From assembly GCA_018881555.1 (NCBI GenBank), contig JACAXG010000032.1, forward strand, positions 1,686,837-1,750,836: a DNA stretch of 64,000 nucleotides. Reading direction: 5' to 3'. This DNA is from Amblyornis subalaris (lineage: Eukaryota; Chordata; Aves; Passeriformes; Ptilonorhynchidae). The notes beneath the pieces were generated by a model. That model did no database searches. It saw only the letters and a program-made list of their open reading frames with translations, and had not been told where the DNA came from. The position numbers and the translations under genes are program-made. How positions within the stretch are numbered: position 1 is the stretch's first letter; every line of letters begins with the position of its first letter. Shown piece after piece: positions 51,253 to 61,256 of this stretch.

Positions 51253-53862
51253 CAGCCAGAGCAGGGAGAGCAGNTGGCTAGGCACGTGTGTGCATGGGTA
51301 AGATGCAGCTCCCTGAAATTTCCTGCTCGTTGAACATAAAAAGAAGGCATCCCAGATGTGTAGGCATCGACTCGCTGTCCACTGAGCAGAGACGTGGAGC
51401 AGCTCTGTCTGAGCAGAGATGAAAGTCCTGTATCCTCTTCCAACAGCCAGCCAATCTTGCTAGCAATGGATTAAAGTGGTTTAAGTAACTATACATTTAA
51501 TAAGGTGAAAAGGGCAATGACAGTTACCCTTTTATTGTTTTGAACTACATATTGCTTTGCATTTCTGTTCCTGTTTTAAATACAAAGTAGTACTTTTTGC
51601 CAGAGCTGACATAGTGTAAGGATATAGCACGGCAAAGAACACAGGGAGAAGAACCATCTTTCATTAGTCTGTTGACAGAGAATACAGATGAGCTTTCAGA
51701 CACCAGCACCTGCAGACATGAGATCTTCACAGAGCAAGGACCGTTGCTCTTTAAATACATAAACACAAATAGACATGTTTATATACACACACACATAAAA
51801 ACTTCCTACCTTGCTTAAAAATCCAAAATGCTTCCTCAGTGCTGCCAGTAACAAATAAAGCTCANATTTTCTTTGGTTGGAGAAAGAAAATCACAGCTAA
51901 GAAAAACAGACCATGGAAGACCCCAGCAGCAGCAGCAGAAGATGCCATTAGCTATTACCCACTGTGATTATGGAAAAATGCTATTTTTTATTCTGCAGCC
52001 TCTCTTTGCCATTCTTTTCATCCACCTTCAAAATGATTCTAGGATTTAAGTAAATAGGGTCATTTGGGGGTTGTGTGCTCCTGGCTAAACCTCCCTGGCC
52101 CCTCCCTTGGGGAAAAAATAAAAAAATCAAGCAGCAACGAAGAGAAGTTTTCAGTTTTCTAGTGTTCCCTTCCCCCTTTCCTAATGCTAATTCAGAGCAG
52201 TTCCTGTAGAGACTGTAAACACCCACACAACTTTCCAGGTGGGGAAAAGAAAAAACCCTCACACCAGTAAATCTACAACAGCAATTCCTTTACCCCTTCT
52301 TTGCAAAGTGACTGGATATAAAATGTTGCTGCCTCACGGACAAACACACACAGAGCCTTTGGCAGAAGGGAGAGATGTTTCGGGGCAGTGTGAGGATTTG
52401 ATGGCTGTCTTAGCTTTCCTTGCACACTGAGCAGTCTGCATAACCTAATAGCATTAGCTTACTAACAGATATATTAATAGGTGTGGGGGGAGGGAAAGGA
52501 AGAGGGGAAAAAAGCCACTAAAACACATTCCACCTACACATCTCACTACTAATCATAAACTCAGGTAGAAAGTAAATTGCTTCTCCAGGACCAGGAGAAG
52601 AAGAAAAGAACATAAAGACTGGGGGGGGGGGAAGCACCTATTTTCGTCTTTTTCTGGAAATATACTAATCGCTGTATTTATCAATCCATGACAAGGAACG
52701 AGAAAGTAAAAAAAAAAACCCCACCAAAAAACCAACTGAAGAGCTGCCACAACATCTTACAGTTAGTAATTTCAGAGTGATAAATATAATGTTGGCCTCA
52801 GACTGCTAGAAGGATTAGATTTAGCTGTAAAACAAGTAGTGCAGTTAACAGTTGCTGTTGGGTCTGGTGTTAGGATTAGAAAGCACTGCTAATCACAAGA
52901 AATGCAAAAAGATTAAGAGGTGATGGTTGCCAGTAAGGTCTTAAAAGCATGTAAGTGCTGGAATTCATTTTGGGATTAAAATTCCTCAAGTGAAAAAAAA
53001 CAAAAGAAAAGGACAGATTATAAACAGCAGCCAGTTTCACCTGCACTGCCCACAACCCTTTCACTAGCATTAGGAGAGTTAAAAAGTGTGGAACAGTGAA
53101 ATGTATGCCATGGCTTACACTGAATGGTCCTAAGGCAGCTTTAGTGAGGAGAAGCAAGTACTTCTATTCTGGCACCTATGAATGAACTATGGCAACCTAA
53201 AACCTATTTGGGTTAGGAGATTTTGCTCACCAAAAACCTGCCTGAACACAGTAGAGTTGCCATTTTTAAAGGCACTGTAACAGAAATGATGATGGCATCT
53301 TGTACCTGCATCCTNCCAGCAGGAAGAGTAAGACTAGTTTGTTTCCAGCTGGTTTAGGTTCACCTCTATGATCTCTTTATGCTCTTAGTTGTCAAGGATA
53401 AGCAAAGCTCCCCCTATATAATAATCTGGAGCGTGCAAAAGAAAACTCCCCAGGAAAAAAAAAAAGAAANAAAAAAGAAAATTAGCTTGCAAAGACNTCA
53501 AAATAAACACTATGTTTAAAAACCAAATCTGAATTTTGGATGAAAAATTTTACTAAAAAGGCATTTGCAACCAGTGCAGACCACAGCATCCTGATCAGGT
53601 TCCCTTATGACAGTGTTCTCCATCAGCATCAGCTGCAAAGTTCATTGCTGCCAGCCTCTGCCACCACCTCCCCAAACTGCAGTCACAGCTCAACATCTCG
53701 AGGTGACCAATACTGACTAAAATTCAAAGTGCTACGAGGACATTTCATAAGCATTGGCTCTGCATGGATGCATTTCTTCCTGGGCCTCTGAGGAGCTCAG
53801 ATGCTGATTCAGACCAGCCTCCCTTCACTCATCAGTTTACCTTCTCTAAGTCTGGACCTTGC
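51253..53862. other. Unique sequence, no gene seen
   Basis: I see no gene. Simple repeats include a short (CA)n at 51784-51794, a G11 run at 52621-52631 and an A-rich tract at 53455-53482. No frame exceeds 95 codons. Confidence 0.5.
52621..52631 (+). repeat. G11 homopolymer
   Basis: Eleven consecutive G, flanked by CT and AAGC. Confidence 0.9.
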
Positions 53863-53901
53863 TATTCCATACCATTCCTTGTTGGGGAGTGGTATGGAAT
53901 A
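53863..53901. other. Strong short hairpin
   Basis: TATTCCATACCA (53863-53874) and TGGTATGGAATA (53890-53901) are perfect inverted copies of 12 bases. Inside them a T-G wobble and then T-A, C-G and C-G pairs continue the stem, leaving a loop of about seven bases. As RNA this is a 16-pair stem-loop with one wobble. It is shorter than a typical pre-microRNA stem (about 30 pairs), and the outer flanks do not pair convincingly. Confidence 0.7.
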
Positions 53902-54999
53902 AGACCACTTCATCATTTCCTACACACCTTTCAGTTAAGTGTTTCTGGTGCACGTTCCTGGATTTTCAGACTTTCTAAGACTGCTTTCCCTTCTGTTGCT
54001 CCAAAATGAACATTTTTTCCACATGCCTGTAGCAGCAGCAGAAATAACCACCTTCCAAGAGTTATAAAACAGTCGTATTAAATAATAGAGGTGAATGCAC
54101 TGTGCATGATTTCTGCAGAAGTCTTTTCAGTAGAACAGATAAATTTATTCACTGCATTATGGAACAGTTTGAGAAAACAAGATCATACAATGTACACTGC
54201 CTCTATTTAAATTGTTTCATTTCTATTCATGAGTACTCTGATTAGATACACTGAAAATATCATCAGTAAGAAATNAATAATTCTGCCAAATTAATAGTTG
54301 TTGATTTCTTTTACCTGAAAACGTAAGTAGCATCTCATTCACACTAGACAAAGCTTCTGTAATTTGGATATATCGATCTTGTTGGTTCAAGTCCACACAG
54401 CACACAGAGACAGGTGTGCATCTACATTTTCTTAATATCAAGCAACTTCTATAAAATGGTAAGTTCATGAGNTGAGAAGGGCTAGTATGCACTTTGCATG
54501 GAGAGGCATAGTAGACAACTAGGGTTTGTTTTTTTTTTTCTGTAGCTGTTTTCCCCAAATAGTGNGTTGAGAGAAATAAATTGCTGCAAATGCAGAAAAT
54601 TGTTTAGAAATGGTATTTTAGGGAATACAGGTAAATTTTTTGTATCGCACGAAATTAATCCAAGCTCAGCAAATACTCTTTAATTAGAAACACCTTTAGA
54701 AAGGAGGCAGCCAGAAGTAACTCTCACTAACATCTTCACATTAAGGGAATTACCAACCAGCCCCAAACCAGGGGCCCTCCAGGACCTCCCTCCCTGTAAA
54801 GTATTTTGCTGGAGAAGCGTAGAAGGGGTGGATTTGTGCAAATGGAACAGAATGTATTATTTACCAGAAAGATCTGACAAATATTTTCTTTGGGGAAAAA
54901 ATAGACTAAAAACATAGAGTTAATATATTGTTTTAGACACTGCAGAATGATGAATGCCAAATGTCCGCTCATCTTATGAACATGCGAGAAAAAACCCTC
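53902..54999. other. AT-rich unique sequence, no gene seen
   Basis: I see no gene or known repeat. A 111-codon minus-strand frame at 54223-54558 has ambiguous bases and no recognisable domain. Confidence 0.5.
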
Positions 55000-55640
55000 T
55001 GCGTTTTGAAAAATTCATCCCGTTTGAGTCAACAATGAATTCTTCTTCTAAGAATCAAATATAATTGCTGTAACATTTCAAAAAAATCTAAATGCACAGC
55101 TGAGTACCTTAAGAGCAGCCTGTTTGCACAGCAGCCAAGTGATACACCTCAGAGAGCTACTGTTAGCTACTGCAGGGAAGATAAATCAAGAAAATGCTGA
55201 GTTGAGGTGCAATTTGACAGTTATTAGCAGAACAGGAGTAATTTGATGACGGAAAAAAATCTGACAAAATCGTGGTTCACAGCAACAGATTTTGGAAGCC
55301 TATTTGCACATAAATTGGAAAAAATAATTCTTGCATTAGAAACTGATGAAGATGAAACAATATACCCTAAATCCTAACATATTTGAAATTATTTCCTTTG
55401 ATTCAAAGCTGATAATCCTGTAACAGGCAGTAACTAAACAGGAGCTTTACCAGACTTGCTCTGCATGTTGGAGAGACTGCACAGCCTGATCCTGATCTGG
55501 GGCCATTCAGCTNTCAGAATAACTGGATTTACTGCTATTCGCACCTTTGTTTTTGCCATTTGAAAGCATCTACAGTGCACAGAACATTGGGCTGTGCTTT
55601 AAGCATTAGCAGCATAAATATCCCCTCGTGTACCGTATAC
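55000..55640. promoter_or_regulatory. Candidate conserved enhancer-like stretch
   Basis: A 640-base stretch of complex sequence lacks repeats and long frames and holds several regulatory-type words: TTTGACAG with TTATTAG (55213-55227, TALE and HOX-type), GGAGTAATTTGATGAC (around 55236-55250), GAAATTATTTCC near 55385, and CACCTTTGTTTTTGCC (SOX/TCF-like CTTTGTT) near 55544. Repetitive DNA is absent for several kilobases around it. This is the strongest of the right-hand candidates by texture, but conservation was not tested. Confidence 0.38.
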
Positions 55641-55828
55641 TTCACCACTTCTGCCTTCCCGTAAATCAAGCATACAACCAATCATCTTTTTTATGTTGGA
55701 CGCTAATGGCAACTCTATTATTCAAATTCAGGCTGTATAGAGCCACCTCTCATGGGGATGAGAAGCAGGCTTATGGGAAGGGAAGATTCAAATCTGGCCA
55801 TGATCTTCCCACTACAACCCCACCACCT

Positions 55829-55860
55829 CTTTCAATTTATCTGCATCTTTCAATTTATCT
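55829..55860. repeat. 18-bp period direct repeat
   Basis: CTTTCAATTTATCT occurs at 55829-55842 and 55847-55860, separated by GCAT, giving an 18-base period. It is a slippage-type duplication. Confidence 0.85.
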
Positions 55861-57879
55861 CTTCTGTGCAAAAGGCCTTTTCAAAGAAAACAACCCCTNT
55901 AAGCAGGAAAAACAAATTAGAAAGCCTTTTCTGCTCTTCAAGAACCACCTCTTTGTGTCCCCATAAATGTTCAGCATAAATGTTTTCGCTCACATGCTTG
56001 TAAGCAGAGAAGCTGTTCTTTACTGCATTACAATTAGATTCATAGATTAAGAGATATCTTTCATGTCATTATATCAAACTCTTCTACAAACATACAAAGG
56101 GATTTTATAGACTGTTGTCTTTTCTGCTTACCACTGAATTCTCACACTCAGCACAAGATGCGGTAAAAGTGAACGATACCTTCCCTGTGTTTACCGTGCC
56201 CACCAAGAACCATTAAAAAAACCAAATAAAACAACTTAGCTATGATTTCAGCAACACAAACTGTTCTCCCAGGGGGTTTCTCTTTCTCCTCTCTCCCTCC
56301 ACTCATCTTTCAGTTTGTGAAGATAGGGAACATGAAAACGAAATGGATTTATGTGTAAATAATTCATCTTTTCAGGCACATCAAACTAATACCTAAGTTC
56401 ATCTAAGGGGCTGGCCAGATGTAGCTGATTCCAGTGGTATTTTAAACAGCATTCTGGAGAGCTAGTCACAAAAGGTTGTGAGGAAATGCTGAACAGCTGT
56501 GTTGATAGAGCTGCTTTGAAACAACACGTGTTGAAACTCTACCTATCCTTGCTGAACACAGCTGACAGGACAACATTACCAGCCGTCCTACACTGCCACT
56601 GCATTCTGGAGACTCGTGTCTGCACAAGAGATGCTTTGTGAGCAGGGTGAGCTCTGGCACATCTTGGGAAGATGAAGAGAATTACAAAGGCTGAGCATCG
56701 TTTTCCTGCCAAGTAGCAGGAAAACATGTGGCAACATAAAGCATCTTTAGGAGCACGAGTCCCACAGGGCAGACATCCACACAAGCTGAGCTGATCCTGC
56801 GAGCCAAGTTGCCTTAAACCAAGCTCCCATGGGGACTGGGAAGTGAAGTGATGGTAGTAACTTTGCTTCTCTTTAAGCCATGAAGGAAAATAGAGAGTAT
56901 TTTGTGTATTTTTAAACATCCTAAGTACAAACAGCGGATTTACTCTTACGGGAAGTCTAACAATTAACCTTTACTACACTTGCACTTAAAGCCATGTTTC
57001 TTGTGCTAAATAAACCATACCAAATTCCATCAGCTAAAGAGGGCAAAAANAAAATCTAGGGACTTGTGGTTTTGGTTTTTACTCTTTTAAAATCCAAAAT
57101 CTAAACCTTTCCATTCTGCTTGCTTTAGTAACACCAGCAGTCTCTCTCTGCACGNGGCTATCAAAACGTTAGAAGAGAATTTCTGCAAAAGTGGACCAGG
57201 GAAATAGGTCTTTCACACAACTAAGGTCTGTTCCTCTGATTTACAACCACTTCTCATTGTACAAACTGAATTACAAAAAGCAGCAAAGAAATACAATTAT
57301 ATTTCAAGATATATCAACCATTTTAGTGACAGTGCTTTGCCTGTGTAGGAAATGGTTGCTTAAAGTGAAGAAAACATTTTGCCATGTGGAAACCTTGAGC
57401 AGGTTAGAAACCCACTGCTGTACCAGAGATTAATTTCTGCAGTCAGGTTTGTATCTTCCAATTCACCGAAGTGGAGATTTATTGCAACAAAAACAGAGAA
57501 AATCACTGGAGGGATATGAACTGGAGCAGGGCAAAAGGAAAACTAACACAGAAAATACAATATTCTTGGATTTGCAGTGCAACCCTCACTGATTTATTCC
57601 AAGCGAGTTTGTGTTTCCAGTCTAAATTAACGTGGTTTGTACTACTATAACTTAAGTCACACAGAGACAAGATTTGGTGAAAAGTAAAGTTTTGCAGAAT
57701 GTGTTTTGGATGAGTTTCATTAGAAATAGCTCGAAATACCTTTAAGAATTATCATCTTAATGACATGCTTACCCTTGAGGGGAAATTTTGAGCCCTTCAG
57801 CAGAAAGCAACCTCACTGCAAGCANGATTTTAATGGCTCTGAGTTACTGTTTATGCAGTGGGAGTCCTGTTTAAATCAT

Positions 57880-57895
57880 ACACNTTTAAAAGTGT
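57880..57895. other. 16-base palindrome containing one ambiguous base
   Basis: ACACNTTTAAAAGTGT becomes a perfect palindrome if N is T. Both arms contain AAGTG, the core bound by NKX2-type homeodomain proteins. The single unknown base falls exactly at the position that decides perfect symmetry. Confidence 0.6.
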
Positions 57896-58519
57896 CCTTG
57901 TTCTCAAGTTGCCTGTACTGGGCATCCCATCACAAATTTATGCCTCCGTGTTTTGCAGANCAATTACGTCCATAGACCCACATAAGATGTCTGTGAGCAA
58001 CATGGACTCTTCCACCTGGCTAATCTTCCCACATTACATAGAAAAATTAAGTAGTCATAGTCCTTGCGTGCAGAAGCTACTCTAAAACTAAATCTGCAAT
58101 ATTTTCTGTCTATAAGATACGTATAGAACACGTGTAATGAGAAAACGTGCATTAATTGATTCTGACAAAGAACCACCACAAAGCAGTCCATTATCATAAC
58201 AAAATGCTTATAGTAATCCCTATCGAATTATGGTTCTGACCTTTGTTGATGTGGAAAACAGTATTTATTTCCTTACTGCAAAAACCAAAAACACTTGCTG
58301 CAATCTCTTGCTTCAAAGTTCAAAACTGAAATTGTTCTCCCTCTAGCCCAGCTGACAGCATTAGTTGTGGAGAAGCTCGCTTCCAGAGGAAGCGGAATGT
58401 AAAAACAAAGTTGCTGTGACCTTAACAATAATCCTGTTTGCATATTACAATACATTTTCCTGCTATAACAAGGCAAAGTCCCTTGTGTTCCGGTCAGAAA
58501 AAGTCATCTTCCAGTAAAA

Positions 58520-58780
58520 GCATACTGTGATCAATAACATTTTCTTAATATATTATATTATCTCCCACTGAAACACTTTTTCACTTGGCATTTCAGGCTG
58601 CCGAGTAGGGGAAATTCATGACAAAACTAAGATAGTAAATGAGATACTGCAAATTAATTCCATCCAAGAGCAATCTTTTCGTTCGTGAGCAATTTGACAA
58701 GCCAGTGTTGTCTGACTTCAGCAGAAGCTTCCTCAGCTTTCAAATATACATGAAACAGAAGAATCTGAATACCATACCNA
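58520..58780. promoter_or_regulatory. Candidate enhancer-like stretch
   Basis: This stretch is complex, non-repetitive and has no long frame. Motif-like words include TTTCACTTGGCATTTC, CAAATTAATTCCATCC (homeodomain AATTAATT) and CTTTTCGTTCGTGAGC with two retained CpGs. The call rests on texture alone. Confidence 0.25.
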
Positions 58781-59149
58781 ACTTCACTTTAGCCTGCATA
58801 ATTTTGTGTTAAAATACATTACAGTTTCAANAGCCAACTCTGAGACCAGACTTGGTGGGGCATACTATAAATATTAGTTTAGAAAATAGACTGAGAAGTC
58901 TGCCATATCAATTGTGCAATCCTACTTTCAAGTTACAGCCCNAAGCATGGCAGAGCACAGAAATTCTGCGCTTCCAAAGACGTCTTGCCACCAACTCGCC
59001 TGCAACCCGATCCTGACAAGGCCCAAGTGATGAAAATGCCAGGTGAAGGATCTCAATTTGGTACTGGCAAAGTTCAGACAGCTTTGTCACAATGGGCATT
59101 ATAGTAAAGTACATGTCTGTTGCTATGATGAGTAGTAGCTTTATTACCC
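58781..59149. other. Unique sequence, no gene seen
   Basis: No repeat or motif is recognised. A minus-strand frame of 96 codons (58908-59198) with two ambiguous bases resembles nothing known. Confidence 0.45.
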
Positions 59150-59470
59150 CTTNGGAGTTATTGTCCTCCTGCAGGCTGAAAGGGTGACCTGGTGGCACTC
59201 AGCCAGGAGCAGAGCCCATCATCATTTCAGCAACAGCAGTTGTGGATTTACTGAGAGCAATCAGTGTTCAGCATGGTCCAGGAGGGCATGATCCTGCAAA
59301 AAGGCTGGGGTGCATGCAGGATATTGGGATATTGTCAGTAGGATTACTTACACGCACCTGATCTCGGCACGATTAGGTGAAGAATCACTGCTGTATTAAT
59401 ATTTCAGCATAAGGAATAAGGGGCAGGCAGCTGTTGAATATTCATGCTGTAGCAATGCTCTCTGTANGAA
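59150..59470. promoter_or_regulatory. Candidate enhancer-like stretch
   Basis: The stretch contains ACACGCACCTGATCTCGGCACGATTAG-type sequence near 59351 (E-box CACCTG and two CpGs), GTATTAATATTTCAGC and GTTGAATATTCATGC, each with internal symmetry (ATTAAT, GAATATTC). No frames or repeats cross it. It is inferred from texture; function is unknown. Confidence 0.25.
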
Positions 59471-60614
59471 TTCTCTAGCAGAAACATGTAAAGGCTGCAC
59501 CATTACCCCAAAGAGTTTACCATCCGAAACCCCAATTAAAGAGATACTTNAGTATGTACCCTGTTTTAAGCTCACAGGGCAGGCTCACTGACTAATTGTA
59601 TTCTTACAGTGAAGGGTGTGCTCCATTTTTTTACTAAATCAAGACTCATGTTGAAAACAACATAAAAGGAGTGGGAGAAAATGGATGAAAATTTAATTTA
59701 CATCTGCAAATCCCAACACCTCATGAGATCAGAAACATGTAAAGGGCCAAACAACTCATCTACCCAAGAAGTCATTCATAAAAGATAAACGTCCTTTTTA
59801 ATGTGGAGGAAATTCATGCAGGCAAGATGCATAGCACTCAACTATGAAATAAATCCAAGAAGTACCAGATACATTTGTGAGAAAGAGAAAGCAAAAATAA
59901 GATTGGTCCCACTGATAAGCAGGAACACATGATATTACAACCAAACTAGACAGGAAGGACAAAATAATCAAGGTTTTGAAGGACACTACAAAGTTTGTGG
60001 GGGTTCCTGGTTGTGGGTTTTTGTGATTTTTTTTTTCTCTAACAAAATAAATTAGGCAGCAAATCTTCATGCAAATGAGCACTTATAAAACAGCCTTTCT
60101 AGGTGAATCATTTCTTTTACGATTAATAAAATCTGCAATCTGAGCGACAACATTCTGATGACTTTTTGCCATTTGCAATTATCACTCATCCCAGCACCAA
60201 AAAACTCATTATTATTAAAGTTGACAGAAAAAATACTTAGCTGCTTTTATGAAAGGACTTACTTTTTAAAAGAATCAAGTTTCTAAGCTTTGTTTCTACT
60301 TCCAAATCTTCAACGAGAAAAATAAGGCTATCCTAACAACCCTTGTGCATGTCACCTTCGATTTCCAACAAGTAATTTGGATAAAAGCATCCAATTTCTA
60401 CAGTAACACAGCACATTACAGAATAACACTTCTTAGGTTTAAAAGCAGCCTACAAAGAGTATGGAGTTAACATAAACCTATGCAACTACAAACATATAGT
60501 TTGTACTATAAAAATACATATTTTAACCTTTTTTATAGCAGTTTTCTCCCAAGTAACTATAAGCATTTAATGGTTACTGCAGGACTCATAGCACTCTTGT
60601 GAANAGAAGTACAT
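59471..60614. other. AT-rich unique sequence, no gene seen
   Basis: I see no gene. An octamer ATGCAAAT at 60069-60076 is followed eight bases later by TATAAAA (60084-60090), a core-promoter-like pair without a recognisable transcript. Confidence 0.5.
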
Positions 60615-60712
60615 AATCTCCATTTTAAAGGCAGGGAAGCTGAGGCACAACTATTATCAAGACAGCTGTGGAAGAGACAGGAACAGGAATCACATCCAAC
60701 TCCAAGCTCTGT
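60615..60712 (-). mobile_element. Fossil MIR/CORE-type SINE fragment
   Basis: AATCTCCATTTTAAAGGC, GGGAAGCTGAGGCAC, CAGCTGTGGAAGAGACAGGAAC, CAGGAATCACATCC and AACTCCAAGCTCTGTG follow the order of antisense MIR ('cattttacagatggggaaactgaggcac..agctagtaagtggcagagc..ggattcgaaccca..gactccaaagc'). This copy extends further into the core than the one at 6611. It is diverged, with no visible ends. Confidence 0.6.
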
Positions 60713-61087
60713 GACCAAATTCACATCTATTTGACACGTATTATCTATAGGCAGAAAGGAACACAGGTATTTTTGTTTTGGCTCCTTGCTCCCTGACCTA
60801 ACAGCACAGTAAAATCAGAGCCTTGTTTAAAAAAAAAAAAAAAAAACACAAAAAATACTGCCTGATCATAGGTGCTTGGCAAACATTGATCTGAGCTCTT
60901 CATAAACACAGATCTTCAGTTTGTCACGATTTAGTGGATGGTTAAAAGTCTGGAGCACGTGGTGAGCCAGAATCTTCCTGGGCCATGCAGTGAGAGAGGG
61001 AACAGGTGCAAGCTTCNTCAAGGGAAAATCCAGTAAGAGATAAGGAAGAAGAATTCAGAGCAGGTGTTTAACCAGCAGAAAGGCTGT
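60713..61087. other. Unique sequence with 18-base A run
   Basis: An A18 homopolymer lies at 60829-60846, followed by CACAAAAAATAC. It could be the relic of a poly(A) tail, but no recognisable retroposed body precedes it. No gene is seen. Confidence 0.5.
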
Positions 61088-61256
61088 CTGGGGAGGCTNC
61101 AGAGCTCTCACCCTCAGGGGTGTTAAAGGACTTGCCTGGACATGGACGCAGCCCTGAACAACCTGCCCTGCCTCTGCAGTTTGCCTNCTTTGAGCAGGAG
61201 CTTGGACTAGATGGCCCCTCCAAGGTCTTTCCCAAACTGAATTGTTCTTTGAATAC
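61088..61256 (+). mobile_element. CR1 LINE 3' fragment, second subfamily
   Basis: Sense CR1 blocks in order: GGACTTGCCTGGACATGGACG, CAGCCCTGAACAACCTGC, TTTGAGCAGGAGCTTGGACTAG, ATGGCCCCTCCAAGGTC, then TTTCCCAAACTGAATTGTTC. The usual consensus is 'gactggacacggccctgagcaacctgc..ttggactagatgatctccagaggtcccttccaacc'. The variant 3' block assigns it to the same broad group as 12927 and 63400, not 11501 and 43684. Terminal repeats are diverged. It is non-coding. Confidence 0.9.

Larger units (their letters stand above)
55641..58519. other. Unique sequence, no gene seen
   Basis: I see no gene. A 14-base direct repeat (CTTTCAATTTATCT) lies at 55829 and 55847. A near-perfect 16-base palindrome lies at 57880-57895. 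Frames of 112 (plus, 55628-55966) and 126 codons (minus, 56539-56919) are unrecognisable. Confidence 0.5.

Noticed and set aside
60829..60846. A18 run as the tail of a processed pseudogene
   Set aside because: The sequence before it carries no recognisable coding remnant and there is no matching target duplication visible.
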